From positions 130,073,688-130,137,687 of the forward strand of contig OY757015.1 of assembly GCA_963580285.1 (NCBI GenBank): 64,000 nucleotides of DNA. Direction: 5' to 3'. Position numbers and translations under genes: made by a program. This document shows, one piece after another, positions 30,976 through 40,807 of the stretch. The stretch is from Lucinisca nassula (taxonomy: Eukaryota; Mollusca; Bivalvia; Lucinida; Lucinidae). Under the pieces are notes generated by a model. The model was not told the origin of the DNA and did not search any database. It saw only the letters and a program-made list of their open reading frames with translations. Every line of letters begins with the position of its first letter. The stretch's first letter is position 1.

Positions 30976-31546
30976 GTAACAACATATATGATAAGGGAAA
31001 GAACTAGAACTACCACCACAAACATGAAGGATCCACAGCAAAAGCACCGACTTGAAACGGTCAGTAAAAAATACTGGTGGGTTTAAGTTAACTTTGCGGA
31101 ATCCCAACCCACACCCTCACTTTCACTGTGGTTCAACAAAGTATTTGTTTGGTCCGCTTGAAGGTTTTCTAATTATGTGAATCAACACGGTAAACACAGT
31201 AATCACAATTAAAGTCAAGTTGACACAAGATGAGATCTCGAGAGTAAAACTCCCTGAGTCATCCGGTGCAACGCCATAGGAGCACTTGATCCCAGACAAG
31301 CCCCCATCTCGCGACATTAAAGTCTTAACGAACAAAAGCGGACAAGCCCCCAGCTGGCGACATGAAACCGGCGGGATTTGAAACCGGGCCGCTTGGGAGA
31401 AAAATGGTGTTGTAAATACTGACATAAAGAGTCCACTCGCTTGCGCAGTTGTCAGAAATTGGTTGTAAACCTTTAAGATATATACATGTATAATCTACCA
31501 AGGTAGGTAATTGAAGGCAGGAGATACCGACCGTAACATATGTTGT
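30976..31546. other. No gene recognised
   Basis: 31110-31250 resembles a diverged reverse copy of the RT-element tail (AACAAAGTATTTGTTTGGTC). Otherwise nothing supportable. Confidence 0.4.
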
Positions 31547-31925
31547 ATATACAACTGTATGAAACTAATGCAACTAGCCTTATATGAATTGACCACGCGT
31601 GTTATACCCTATTTTTAAAGTCAGACAGTAACAGAACAAACGGAGTATATATAACTGTATGGAACTAACGTGTGCTAAATTCTATTTTTAAAGTCAGGGA
31701 GTAACAGAACAAATGTAGTATATACAACTTTATGAAACTAATGCAACAAGCCTAATGTGAATTGACCACGTGTGCTATATTCTATTTTTAAAGTCAGACA
31801 GTAACAGAACAAATGTAGTATATACAACTGTATGAAACTAATGCAACAAACCTTATGTGAATTGACCACGTGTGCTATATTCTATTTTTAAAGTCAGACA
31901 GTAACAGAACACATGTAGTATATCT
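31547..31925. repeat. Tandem repeat, 100-bp period
   Basis: AAAGTCAGACAGTAACAGAA recurs at 31617, 31690, 31790 and 31890 (one unit has a 27-bp deletion). A fifth unit fragment resumes at 32416-32480 beyond the RT-element tail, which therefore inserted into the array. Confidence 0.82.
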
Positions 31926-31929
31926 AATG

Positions 31930-32415
31930 CAAAAAAGAAATGGAGTCAATGATCAGGAATCGATCAATTAACCCACAGCTCCCATCAGAGAAACCAAAGG
32001 GAAAGAAACACAAACATGAAACAACAGACCCTAATGGAAACATCAACAGCGGAAAGCCAAAAGGACAGTTACTTTTCCACGAAATGGCCAATTGGCTACC
32101 CAAAACAAAATAATATAAGCGACACAAACACCCAAAGACAAAAAAAATAAACCGCGACAGAATAACCGCCTTGGAACGGTCAGTGAAACGAATTCCACTG
32201 GTGTCTTAAATCGATTTTACGTGGCCAAAATCCTCGCTCTTACTGCCGTCGCGATTTAGACAAATAATTTGTTCAGTCCACATGAAGGCCTTATAACTCA
32301 TTAGGGCAATATCTCCGTGACCACACAAATCAAACAACCACAGAGATGAAACAACGGCGAGGGCTCGACAGCAAGAAACCACTGAAATGCTGGGGCAAAC
32401 GAAAACCAACAGTTA
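31930..32415 (-). repeat. RT-element 3' tail (family D), 5'-truncated
   Basis: Reverse copy of the tail that follows the RT fragment at 42838-43541: CATTTCAGTGGTTTCTTGCT, GTTCACT-type, ACCGTTCCAAGGCGGTTATT, ATTGGCCATTTCGTGGAAAA. A 5' truncation with a common 3' end is typical of non-LTR retrotransposition. Confidence 0.75.
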
Positions 32416-32451
32416 GACTCCAATTCAACTAGCCTTATATGAAATGACCAC

Positions 32452-32694
32452 ATGAGTTATATTCTATTTTCAAATAAAATAGAAGTGAAGGCAATGATCG
32501 CCGAAGAAGTTCAAAAGAAACATGGGGTTGTCAATGACGATGCCATGGCATTACGTGCTAGTAACCATGTGCTATTACACGACTATGGCATTTATATTCC
32601 AACTCATTTAAGAATGCAGACCACAAAATTAATAAAGATTGGCTGGGGAAAACGATTGCCCGCGTACTTAGTTTCATCACGATATTTACTCTAA
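32452..32694 (+). other. Unrecognised 80-codon frame
   Basis: ATG frame; the first part comes from the 100-bp repeat, then AMIAEEVQKKHGVVNDDAMA and ..LHDYGIYIPTHLRMQTTK. It looks protein-like but has no family I recognise and no homologous copy here. Possibly an exon or gene fragment. Confidence 0.25.
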
Positions 32695-32850
32695 ATTACG
32701 AGTACCTTATAAACCGTTTTTGTTTGTTTGAGAGGCAAGGCTTGAGTTGTCATTACCTAAATCGTTCTCTGATGGCTTTCCGGGGCATGTCTGGATTTTC
32801 TCCTTGCCCTTTGTCTTGACATAACCTACCTAAAAGAAAAAAAAAAGGCA

Positions 32851-33093
32851 CATCATGAAAATACACCCATTTAATTTTGACCCCTTGAACCCCACTTTTA
32901 TATAGTAAAACTGGGGTTTACAGGGGCAAACCTTATTTTTCTTATTTCTGCTCTAAAATATAGATTATGGGTACTCGTTAGAACCGCCTCAATGAGCAGA
33001 AATAAGAAAAACATCACAATTGTTCGTCTTAAAAGTTTCTTTTTTTCGGCGATAAAGATTACAATGTATTTGTATAGGCGTGTTTTCTTAATG
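32851..33093 (+). mobile_element. HP-A MITE, forward, hairpin lost
   Basis: Starts CATCATGAAAATACACCCAT and ends GGCGTGTTTTCTTAATG. Sequence passes from GTACTCGTTAGAACCGCCTC directly to AATGAGCAGAAATAAG: the right arm was deleted from the tip outward. Confidence 0.88.
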
Positions 33094-33159
33094 GTCTCGA
33101 TTTGTGATGCTTCATAAGTCACTACATCACCTCGATCTGTCCTATTTATGCACTAAATA

Positions 33160-33815
33160 CTTTTATCATATGATGTCGCGTCCGAGAGTGTAATTACGCC
33201 ATGTAATATTTCGATAATCCACCAGTGGATTAAAGATGCCAATCAGCTAGATACCTCCCGTAACGTTACATGTATGACGTCCTTAGCGACGTCGCGTTTA
33301 CTAATGACGGACTACTGACATTTTTATAAAACAATCGTAAATAAAATGCGTTTTAATGTCATATGATAAATAGAATCTTGCATTCGTGCTCATGTATTAT
33401 TGAATTTATTAAACTCGTTGAGGAAAAGGGATAAAATGCTCGGCAAAGCCTCGTATTTTATCCCTTTTCCTCAACTCTTTTAATAAATTCAATCATACAT
33501 GAACAATCATGTAAGATCCTCTATTTATCATATGACGTCGTTGATAAGCAGTGTATAACGTCTTGTAATAAAAATCGTATGACCACACGTGTAATGGCGG
33601 GATTAAGTAACGTTATGAGGACCTCCATGTCAACCATGCATATTTTGTGGAAAAAAAAAATTGTCAAATTTAAAGGCGATAAAATCTAATCTAAAGTGTT
33701 CATATGATAAACAGAATCTTACACCCGTGGTCATTTCATATGAAATTAATGAAACTCGCCAAAGGCTTGTTTCATAAATTTCATATGCAATGTCCACTCA
33801 TGTAACGAGGACTTT
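33160..33815. repeat. Repeat E with two foldbacks, copy 2
   Basis: Related to 9310-9690. Contains a palindrome at 33372-33522 (GAATTTATTAAACTCGTTGA.. pairs with ..CAACTCTTTTAATAAATTC, arms about 65 bp) and a second foldback from 33713 (AGAATCTTACACCCGTGG...). ATCATATGACGTCGTTGATA is shared with copy 1. Confidence 0.72.
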
Positions 33816-33921
33816 GCATATTTGCCTACTTAACCAATCCTAAAATGGGAAACATGTACTTTACCTAAACGTCCCAGGAATATGCTTAACCCATATATGT
33901 CTGACGTCCCGAAATTGGACA

Positions 33922-34236
33922 CATTACGAAAACACGCCTATACAAATACATTGTGACATTTATCGCCGAAAAAATGAAAATTTTAAGATGAAATATTGTG
34001 ATATTTTTTCTTATTTCTGCACAAAATATAGATTGTGGGTACTCGTTAGAACCGCCTCATCGAGGCGGTTCTAACGAGTACCGAACCGCCTCATCGAGGC
34101 GGTTCTAACGAGTACCCACAATCTATATTTTAGAGCAGAAATAAGAAAAATATGGTTTACCCCTGTAAACCTTTGTTTTACAATATAAAAGTGGGGTTCA
34201 AGGTGGCCAAAATTATATAGGCGTGTTTTCGTGATG
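33922..34236 (-). mobile_element. HP-A MITE, reverse, double tip
   Basis: Starts CATTACGAAAACACGCCTAT and ends GGCGTGTTTTCGTGATG. The tip GAACCGCCTCATCGAGGCGG plus TTCTAACGAGTACC is present twice in tandem inside single outer arms. Confidence 0.9.
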
Positions 34237-34239
34237 ATG

Positions 34240-34640
34240 ACAAAGAGTTTTCATATTCCATATACGAGTATGCCTATAGTCCAATATTGTAACACAAATA
34301 CAAGGACTTTGCTTTACCCACATATGCCTAACGTCTCACAATTGCGATAAAAACATCACCCATATATGCCTAGTGTCCGAAATTGGCACACATGGACGAT
34401 GCATAACCCATATAAGCCCAGCATTCCAAATTTGGACACAAGGGCTTTGCATAACCAAAGTGTACCTAACGTCCCCGAAAAGGACACGAGGAGTTCGCAT
34501 AGCCAACAAAACAGGTATACAAGGACTTGATAACCCATACATGCCTAACGTAGCAAAATTGGGACACACAGACTTTTATGCCAGGCGTTCCAAAATATTA
34601 CAGAAGGACTTTGCTTTACCCATATACGCGGGCCATTTCA
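34240..34640. repeat. Tandem repeat H, about 60-70 bp
   Basis: CCCATATATGCCTA.CGTC.C, AAATTGGACACA and AGGACTTTGCATAACC recur in order about six times. Partial units lie at 33880-33920 and 46155-46330. Frames on both strands are repeat-derived. Confidence 0.75.
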
Positions 34641-34964
34641 GAAGTAATATATCCAGGCCTGTAACATTGTTATATGTAATCCGATTTTCAAACGCAATGA
34701 CGCAAATTGTAGGGTTATACCACGGCTACAAAATGATATGATCAAAATACACAGACATATGTTGAACAGCAAGAATACATTTGGATGGTGAAAGTTAACT
34801 TGACCAAAAATCCTCAAAGGCCGGAATTGCTGGTATAAACAAATAAAACTGTTAAATTTGTCATATGTTGTGATAAATTATCAATTATTTCATTGAAATG
34901 TATCCGCGATACTAATTTTGTTCAGTGACATGTTTTGGATGGATTTAATTATCATTATTTGGAA
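34641..34964. other. No gene recognised
   Basis: Nothing supportable. Confidence 0.4.
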
Positions 34965-35165
34965 AACAGGCCTTTTAATTTTGGATGGCCATATGGCCAT
35001 TTTGTGGGAAAGTAACTGTCCTTATGGCCTTCCTTTGTTTAGGTTTCCATTATGGTCTGGTCGCTTGGTGTTTGTATTTCTTTCCCTTTGGTGTCTTTTA
35101 TGGGTGGAGTAAGTTAATTGTATCAATTCCTGATCTTTGTTTTACTTCTACTTCTTTGTTATGTC
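34965..35165 (+). repeat. RT-element 3' tail fragment
   Basis: GGCCATTTTGTGGGAAAGTA, ACTGTCC, TTTCTTTCCCTTTGGTGTCT and AATTGTATCAATTCCTGATC match the 3' part of the family D tail. Confidence 0.7.
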
Positions 35166-35463
35166 ACTTTCGGTAAAACGACCACTTCCGTTCATATCTA
35201 ATTTCTAGGGTCCATGGTATCACTAAATTTAATTTGATTTTGCATATAAAAAAACAACAAACAACATTATGTCAGCCTTTATTCGTCATGTATTTAGTTC
35301 TGATCCAGAAATCACCTTGGATTCTGCAATAATTAGTCTTCGGCCACCCCCTAAAATTTGATTAAGCTGGTACACTACTGCAATTTCATTGCAAAGACAA
35401 TAACTTCAGTGACGCTAAACATATTGAATTTCTGTGTCGCCTTTAACACAAAACATACATCTC

Positions 35464-35781
35464 ATTTTGAAGTAATGCATAGCATAACTATTAATTATCC
35501 TAGTAAGGCAAATCGCCTTTTCTCTGGATCAGCTCTGTTTTGAGTTTTACTTTCGGCAGGTTCATCATAACATGAGTAGTTTACGAGTCTCATTATTGGT
35601 CAGTTTTCCGTTAAAATATTAAAGCTTTGTATTTTGATATAAGTGAACTAGTCATGTGCTCACTTCCTATTATTATTTAAATTAATAGCATTTTACCAGC
35701 GAGAGAATTTGCTCACTGGTCAGTCTTGGTTTGTACATCGGCAAGCATAGCCGAATATATCGACAGTTTGAGTCGAATTTA
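35464..35781 (+). repeat. Split direct repeat A1
   Basis: 318 bp, identical as read to A2 at 42138-42455. Left boundary of the element. Contains a short palindrome (ATTATTTAAATTAAT). Confidence 0.92.
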
Positions 35782-35998
35782 TAGCCGAATATATCGACGG
35801 TTTGAGTCGAATTTTTTACAAACGAGTCAGGATTTTACAGCCTAGCGACTATTCCAGTCCTCGTTCGCTTTCGATTGTCAAGTGGATATGAGGGTTGTTT
35901 AATAAACTGTGACACTCCGTTTTCGTGGATACGAGGGATGTTCTAAAAGTTCTCAGCCATTTTTGGGGAGTGTTGAGACTATTTGGCAGTGCGTAGCT

Positions 35999-37261
35999 AT
36001 GCCACCAAAACAAACTGACAAAGCAAAGGTAACGCCAAAGGAGGAGAAGGACTATCCCTTACCGCCCCCACTCCAACAGCTTGAGAAACAATCTGCTGGG
36101 TCAAAAACAAGTACTCCGGCGGGGCCTAGGACTAGAGCACAGGAGGTTAAACACAAGACAGCTTTTGACGAGTCCATGGTTGACCAGGAAATCTCGGAGA
36201 CAGAGAAGTCTATTCGGGAGACAGAAGCACAGATAGAGAAGTTGGAACGACAGACAAGATTGAAGGAGAAACAGAACCAACTGGCGAAGATGAAGGCTAA
36301 GCTAGAGCGAAAAGAACAGAAACTGAGAGCAGCCACAGAAAAAGGTGAGACTGAGACTCTTTCACACAAAACTGATTCCGATATTACTGCTGCAGATCTC
36401 CGCAAAGATAAGAGTTTGAAAAACAAAACAATTAAGAAAATGGTTAATTTAGGGTTATATTCTGATGAGAATGATTCAAGTGATTCGTCATCCAGTTCGT
36501 CATCAGGGTCATCTGAAATGTGTGATCAATCGGATTCAGAGAAAAAATCTAGAAAACAATCAAGGTCCAAGAGTAATCTAGGAAAAACAAAGCATTGTCA
36601 TTCTGATTTTTATTCTGAATCTGATTCATCTTTAACTTCGAGTAGCTCGAGTTCAAACTCTCGCCACAAGAAAAAATCTAAAAAGAAATCAAAAAAATCT
36701 GGGATGTCAAAAAAGGCTTCTGACAAGGTTAAGCACCCTCAGATTTGGCCGCACTCTGTTTTACAATATGAGTTTGTATCTGAGCACATGCCATTTAAAA
36801 AATTATCTAAAAATATGTTTTTCTGTGGTGAACTCGAAATTCTTACTTCTAGGATTTCAAAATCTGAGTTTAAAGGCAGAATTCTGTTTTTGAAGAAAAT
36901 TGCTTATTACGCAAACATGTATGATTGGGATAAATTGTTGCATTTTTATGCGGCTTGGTTAAGACGCATTGAGATGGGACTGAATAAATGGTCTGATGAC
37001 CCGTCAATTATTGAAAATGCAATGTTATCTTCAAAATCAGTCAAGATGAAATCGGACAAGAACTTTTTGTCAAAGTCTGATCAAACATGGTGGTGTCCTG
37101 ACTTCAATAATAACAAATGTGCTTATGAAACATTTACGCATCAGAAAACTATCCTAGGACACCCCCGTGTGGTAAGGCATATTTGTGGAACATGCTGGAG
37201 GAAGGACAAGAAACAGCTCAAACATCCTGAATCTTCCACAGCATGTCCGCATAAAGTCTGA
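35999..37261 (+). CDS. Gag-like protein of the YR retrotransposon
   Basis: The frame is open from 35909; ATG at 35999 (MPPKQTDKAKV) is chosen because the preceding residues lack Gag character. About 420 residues. Residues near 60-120 form a charged coiled coil (ETEKSIRETEAQIEKLERQ and onward). Ser/Lys-rich stretches follow. Then comes a hydrophobic-aromatic domain (LHFYAAWLRRIEMGLNKW), and a C-terminal Cys/His cluster: WWCPDFNNNKCAYE...HICGTCW...H...CPHK, a zinc-binding motif of the kind found in Gag of DIRS/Ngaro-type elements. It ends at TGA 37259-37261, in the same frame as the following pol sequence. Confidence 0.8.
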   Translation: MPPKQTDKAKVTPKEEKDYPLPPPLQQLEKQSAGSKTSTPAGPRTRAQEVKHKTAFDESMVDQEISETEKSIRETEAQIEKLERQTRLKEKQNQLAKMKAKLERKEQKLRAATEKGETETLSHKTDSDITAADLRKDKSLKNKTIKKMVNLGLYSDENDSSDSSSSSSSGSSEMCDQSDSEKKSRKQSRSKSNLGKTKHCHSDFYSESDSSLTSSSSSSNSRHKKKSKKKSKKSGMSKKASDKVKHPQIWPHSVLQYEFVSEHMPFKKLSKNMFFCGELEILTSRISKSEFKGRILFLKKIAYYANMYDWDKLLHFYAAWLRRIEMGLNKWSDDPSIIENAMLSSKSVKMKSDKNFLSKSDQTWWCPDFNNNKCAYETFTHQKTILGHPRVVRHICGTCWRKDKKQLKHPESSTACPHKV

Positions 37262-37882
37262 CTTTCAATCGAAGACACCGCTTCTGTTGCTGAGGCTTTC
37301 TGTAAGGATACAAAATCTATTTCGGAACAAAATTTTCAAGCAACCACTGTACATGTTAAATCAGAAATCGAGTCTAACGATGAAAATTGTCAAAATTTTG
37401 CGATTTCTTTGTCTTATTACAACGTACAGGATTACATTTTAATGCATGACTTGATTGCGTTATCTGGTAAATATAACTATGAAGGTTGCAAATTTCCATT
37501 AAACACACATCTGAATATTGATTATTTTAAGTTTATGTTAAGTGGGTATCACGATGAAAAATTATGTGATTTTCTCCAGTATGGATTTCCAATCGGTTAT
37601 ATGGGAAGCGCTCAGCAACAGCTACAACACTCTTGTCAATTTGTCAGAAATCACAGCGGTGCAAAAGAATATCCTGGTCATGTTCAGAAGTTTTTAACCA
37701 ATGAATTGAGCCATGAGGCAATTTTAGGCCCGTTCAAAGAAAATCCCTTTAGTTGCAATATTTGTTTATCTCCCTTGAACACTGTTCCGAAAAGGGACAG
37801 TACAAATCGTCGAATTGTGCTCGATCTTAGTTATCCTAAAGGTGAATCAATCAATGATTTTGTTTCAAAGGATTTTTTTTAG
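37262..37882 (+). CDS. Pol, N-terminal part (start of RT)
   Basis: Directly follows the gag TGA in the same frame; no ATG precedes the conserved part. A linker (about 50 residues) is followed by LGPFKENPF, then SPLNTVPKRDSTNRRIVLDL, the first RT motifs of Ngaro/DIRS-type polymerases. The frame ends at TAG 37880-37882 right after a run of eight T (37873-37880), while the -1 frame continues with the rest of the RT. So expression would need stop readthrough, re-initiation or splicing, and then a -1 shift; or these are point lesions. The coordinates give the open frame, not a proven protein start. Confidence 0.75.
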   Translation, partial: LSIEDTASVAEAFCKDTKSISEQNFQATTVHVKSEIESNDENCQNFAISLSYYNVQDYILMHDLIALSGKYNYEGCKFPLNTHLNIDYFKFMLSGYHDEKLCDFLQYGFPIGYMGSAQQQLQHSCQFVRNHSGAKEYPGHVQKFLTNELSHEAILGPFKENPFSCNICLSPLNTVPKRDSTNRRIVLDLSYPKGESINDFVSKDFF

Positions 37883-39108
37883 GTCAGAAAATTAGCTTGA
37901 CCTATCCTGGAACTGACAGCCTGGTGTCCTTGGTAAAACTTAAAGGGAAAGGTTGTCTTCTTTTTAAAAGAGACCTGTCCAGAGCTTATCGGCAGATAGT
38001 CCTTGATCCCGGAGAAGCTTCCCTTTTAGGATATGCATTCAATGGGAACATGTATTTTGATAAAGTTCTGAGTTTCGGACTACGCAGTGCAGCATATATT
38101 ATGCAGAGGGTTTCTAATAGTATAAAATACATATGCAGCGTCCTTCAAATCTTGATTGAGAATTACATTGACGATTTGGTTGGTTGTGAGTCGATAGATA
38201 AGGCCTGGCAATCTTATACAGAGCTTGGAAAAGTTTTACAGTTCGCAGGCTTATCCGAATCTTTGGAAAAAGCCTGTCCCCCTTCCACGCAAATAGTCTT
38301 CATTGGAGTTTTATTTGACTCCGAGGCACTTACGCTCAGCATAACTCAGGAAAGGCTTGTTGAGATTCGATCTCTAGTCCAAGAATGGTTAGAGATGAAA
38401 GAGGCATCTCTCAAACAGTTGCAGTCCTTAATAGGAAAGTTAAATTTCGTAGCACATTGTGTCAAACCAGCACGAATTTTTATTTCTCGGCTGCTTAATT
38501 GGCTTCGACAGATTCAAAAATCTGATACACCTCAGGCTATTCCAGAAGAAGCAAGACTTGACCTTCGGTGGTTTTTTTATTTTTTACCCCGATACAATGG
38601 CATCTCAATGATGGATATGGAAGACTGGTCTTCACCTGATCAAATCTGTGCCACAGATGCTTGTCTTCAGTCATGCGGGGGGTTTTCAGACGGGAAATAT
38701 TTCCATTGTGATTTCCCTGAATTTATTAGAAATCAAAATCTTCACATCAATAATCTGGAACTTCTTACAATAGTTGCTGCTGTTAAGCTTTGGGGACACC
38801 TGTGGAAGGGGAGAAAACTGCTTCTCAAATGTGATAATCAGGTTTCCTCCTTACTGTTGAACACAGGGTCGAGTCGCGACCCTTTTTCACAATCCTGTCT
38901 TCGAGAAATATGCTTTCATGCAGCAATACATGAGTTTCAAATTAAAGGTTCTTTCATTTCTGGGAGCCAGAACAGAATTCCAGACCATCTAAGCAGATGG
39001 AATTTGAATAAAACTGCCAAAATAGCATTCTTTAAAGCAGTTGGAAGTCAGATAGTCGAAGAAATACACGTTAAACCGCATATTTTTCAGTTTTCTCACG
39101 ACTGGTGA
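37879..39108 (+). CDS. Pol, RT catalytic core and RNase H
   Basis: The frame continues from the T-run. Residue numbers count from the first in-frame TTG (37897). RT motif A is KRDLSRAYRQI (Asp26), then SFGLRSAAYIMQR, then the catalytic YIDD at 90-93. The RNase H-like domain has CATDACLQSCGGF (Asp254), INNLELL (Glu288), LKCDNQ (Asp313) and IPDHLSR (Asp363), the full D-E-D-D set with the DHLSR ending typical of DIRS/Ngaro pols. No stop within. It makes cDNA from the element's RNA. No integrase and no protease seen. Confidence 0.9.
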   Translation, partial: LGQKISLTYPGTDSLVSLVKLKGKGCLLFKRDLSRAYRQIVLDPGEASLLGYAFNGNMYFDKVLSFGLRSAAYIMQRVSNSIKYICSVLQILIENYIDDLVGCESIDKAWQSYTELGKVLQFAGLSESLEKACPPSTQIVFIGVLFDSEALTLSITQERLVEIRSLVQEWLEMKEASLKQLQSLIGKLNFVAHCVKPARIFISRLLNWLRQIQKSDTPQAIPEEARLDLRWFFYFLPRYNGISMMDMEDWSSPDQICATDACLQSCGGFSDGKYFHCDFPEFIRNQNLHINNLELLTIVAAVKLWGHLWKGRKLLLKCDNQVSSLLLNTGSSRDPFSQSCLREICFHAAIHEFQIKGSFISGSQNRIPDHLSRWNLNKTAKIAFFKAVGSQIVEEIHVKPHIFQFSHDW

Positions 39109-39284
39109 ACGTATGTATGCTACATAAAGCGCTAGTTTGACATACGTTTGCAAGAGTTGCTTCGCTTTGATCGAAGTAGAATGTACCGACACATGTATTT
39201 AATTTGCCTTTTATATTTGTACTATTTTTAAATTTTGCATGATATGTTCATTTTTCAGACCGACAACGTCAGACTTTAAATAGA

Positions 39285-40250
39285 GAGGTAAAACAGTCTT
39301 TGAAACATGCTTACGCAGCTGGAACTTTTAAAAATTTACGCATACAGTGGGAATTGTACTTTATGTTTTGTGCATATTTTAATCTTCAAGAATTACCAGC
39401 GAAAGTAGAAACTTTATGCCTTTATATTCAATTTTTGAGTAGATCATTCAAATCAGTTCAATCGATCCGAAATTATTTGTCAGGTATCAAGTCCCTTCAT
39501 TTGGTATTAGACTTGGATTTTCCGAAAGATAATATGTTACAACTAAATTTATTGTTAAGGGGTATTGCACGTGTGAAGCAACATGTTCCCAGACAAGCTG
39601 AGCCAATAACCCCATTAATTCTACTTGATATGTATAAACATCTAGATTTCAGTCAACAACAGGATGTAGTTTTCTGGTCAGTTTCACTTTTGATGTTTTT
39701 TCTCATGGCTAGAAAATCTAACATGATGCCGAATTCAGTCAGAAATTTTGATCCCGCTAAACAATTATTACGAGAAGACGTTATCTTTGAAAATCAAATG
39801 TTATTAATCAATTTTAAGTGGTCGAAAACTCGCCAGTTTGGTCACTCGCGACAAATTCCAATTACACCTATGACTGGCTCTTGTTTGTGCCCGGTTACAG
39901 CTTATACAAATATGGTTTCTCTCCTGCCGGCTAAGGATTCCGATCCCGCGTTTTGTCTCATTTCAAATAAACGCAAGCTTATTCCATATACATATGCACA
40001 ATTCCATAAGCAATTGAAGTTTTTTATAAGAAAAACCGGTAGGAATGAAAAACTTTACTCCTCTCACGGGTTGAGACGTGCTGGGTGCACACTAGCTTTT
40101 AAATCTTCTATAAGTCTACCATTGATACAACATCATGGGGACTGGCTTTCTGACGCTGTTAAGCTATATCTCACATTTGATTTTGATCAGAAACTCACTG
40201 TTTGCCAAAGCATGTGCTCATGTATTCAAGCAAGTCTGTCTGATAAGTGA
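39285..40250 (+). CDS. Tyrosine recombinase of the YR retrotransposon
   Basis: Joins circular element DNA to the genome by strand exchange. Residues count from TTG 39300. An N-terminal SAM-like helical part is followed by a catalytic domain with all expected residues: Arg138 (LMARKSNM), Lys174 or Lys176 (NFKWSKTRQF), His256-x-x-Arg259 (SSHGLRR), His279/Trp282 (HHGDW) and the nucleophile Tyr290 (VKLYLTF). 316 residues. The open frame begins after a stop at 39282, with no early in-frame ATG; a TTTTTCAG acceptor-like sequence at 39251-39258 suggests a spliced start. The exact 5' end is uncertain. Confidence 0.9.
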   Translation, partial: EVKQSLKHAYAAGTFKNLRIQWELYFMFCAYFNLQELPAKVETLCLYIQFLSRSFKSVQSIRNYLSGIKSLHLVLDLDFPKDNMLQLNLLLRGIARVKQHVPRQAEPITPLILLDMYKHLDFSQQQDVVFWSVSLLMFFLMARKSNMMPNSVRNFDPAKQLLREDVIFENQMLLINFKWSKTRQFGHSRQIPITPMTGSCLCPVTAYTNMVSLLPAKDSDPAFCLISNKRKLIPYTYAQFHKQLKFFIRKTGRNEKLYSSHGLRRAGCTLAFKSSISLPLIQHHGDWLSDAVKLYLTFDFDQKLTVCQSMCSCIQASLSDK

Positions 40251-40255
40251 AATTA

Positions 40256-40807
40256 ATGTATGTTTCTCTTTTTGTAGCCTGTCGACCATTAACGGTTACG
40301 TTAATATCGGACTCCATGGCTAAACACGTCACTAATATTGAACACACGACGGTTAAGGCGTTTCCTGGTGCAGATATATCTCGGCTGATGTACAAAATTT
40401 CAAAGAATAAGGCTAGTATTTATTCTAAACATACGATTTTATTAATTGGTACAAATGACGTCGCATCATCGAAATCGGTTGATGAAATTATGAGTCTATT
40501 CCAAAGACTGATAACCTTGATCAGAACAAAGTCATCAACTAATATTATCATATCGGGCATCATTCCAAGGCCTTGTGACCTGTATAAAGATCCTAAAGAA
40601 ACACGTATGAAAAACGTCAACAAACAGCTAGAAATTCTTTGCAAGCAACGAAATGTGTCTTTTCTACATACATATAGAATATTTCTAAGTAACAACAAAC
40701 CGATTCGATCTCTGTTTGAATTTCATGATCATGGGCTACATTTAAATAGTGAAGGCATTCGAAGACTACGCCGATTCTTGCACATCGCCGTGACACACTT
40801 GCAATGA
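40256..40807 (+). CDS. SGNH-type hydrolase ORF of the YR retrotransposon
   Basis: ATG at 40256 (MYVSLFVACRP), just past the recombinase stop (40248-40250). Blocks of the SGNH/GDSL fold: block I TLISDSMAKH (Ser), block II KAFPGADI (Gly), block III LLIGTNDV (Asn), block V HDHGLHLNSEG (His). The usual Asp three residues before that His is His here, with Asp one residue further upstream. About 183 residues. I recall hydrolase ORFs being reported in Ngaro-group and some LINE elements; the substrate is unknown. A TTTCTCTTTTTGTAG acceptor-like tract at 40262-40276 allows a spliced alternative start. Confidence 0.85.
   Translation: MYVSLFVACRPLTVTLISDSMAKHVTNIEHTTVKAFPGADISRLMYKISKNKASIYSKHTILLIGTNDVASSKSVDEIMSLFQRLITLIRTKSSTNIIISGIIPRPCDLYKDPKETRMKNVNKQLEILCKQRNVSFLHTYRIFLSNNKPIRSLFEFHDHGLHLNSEGIRRLRRFLHIAVTHLQ

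Noticed and set aside
34373..34741. 122-codon plus-strand frame
   Set aside because: Crosses tandem repeat H; the opposite strand is equally open.
36052..36426. 124-codon minus-strand frame
   Set aside because: Antisense to the charged coiled-coil part of the gag-like gene.
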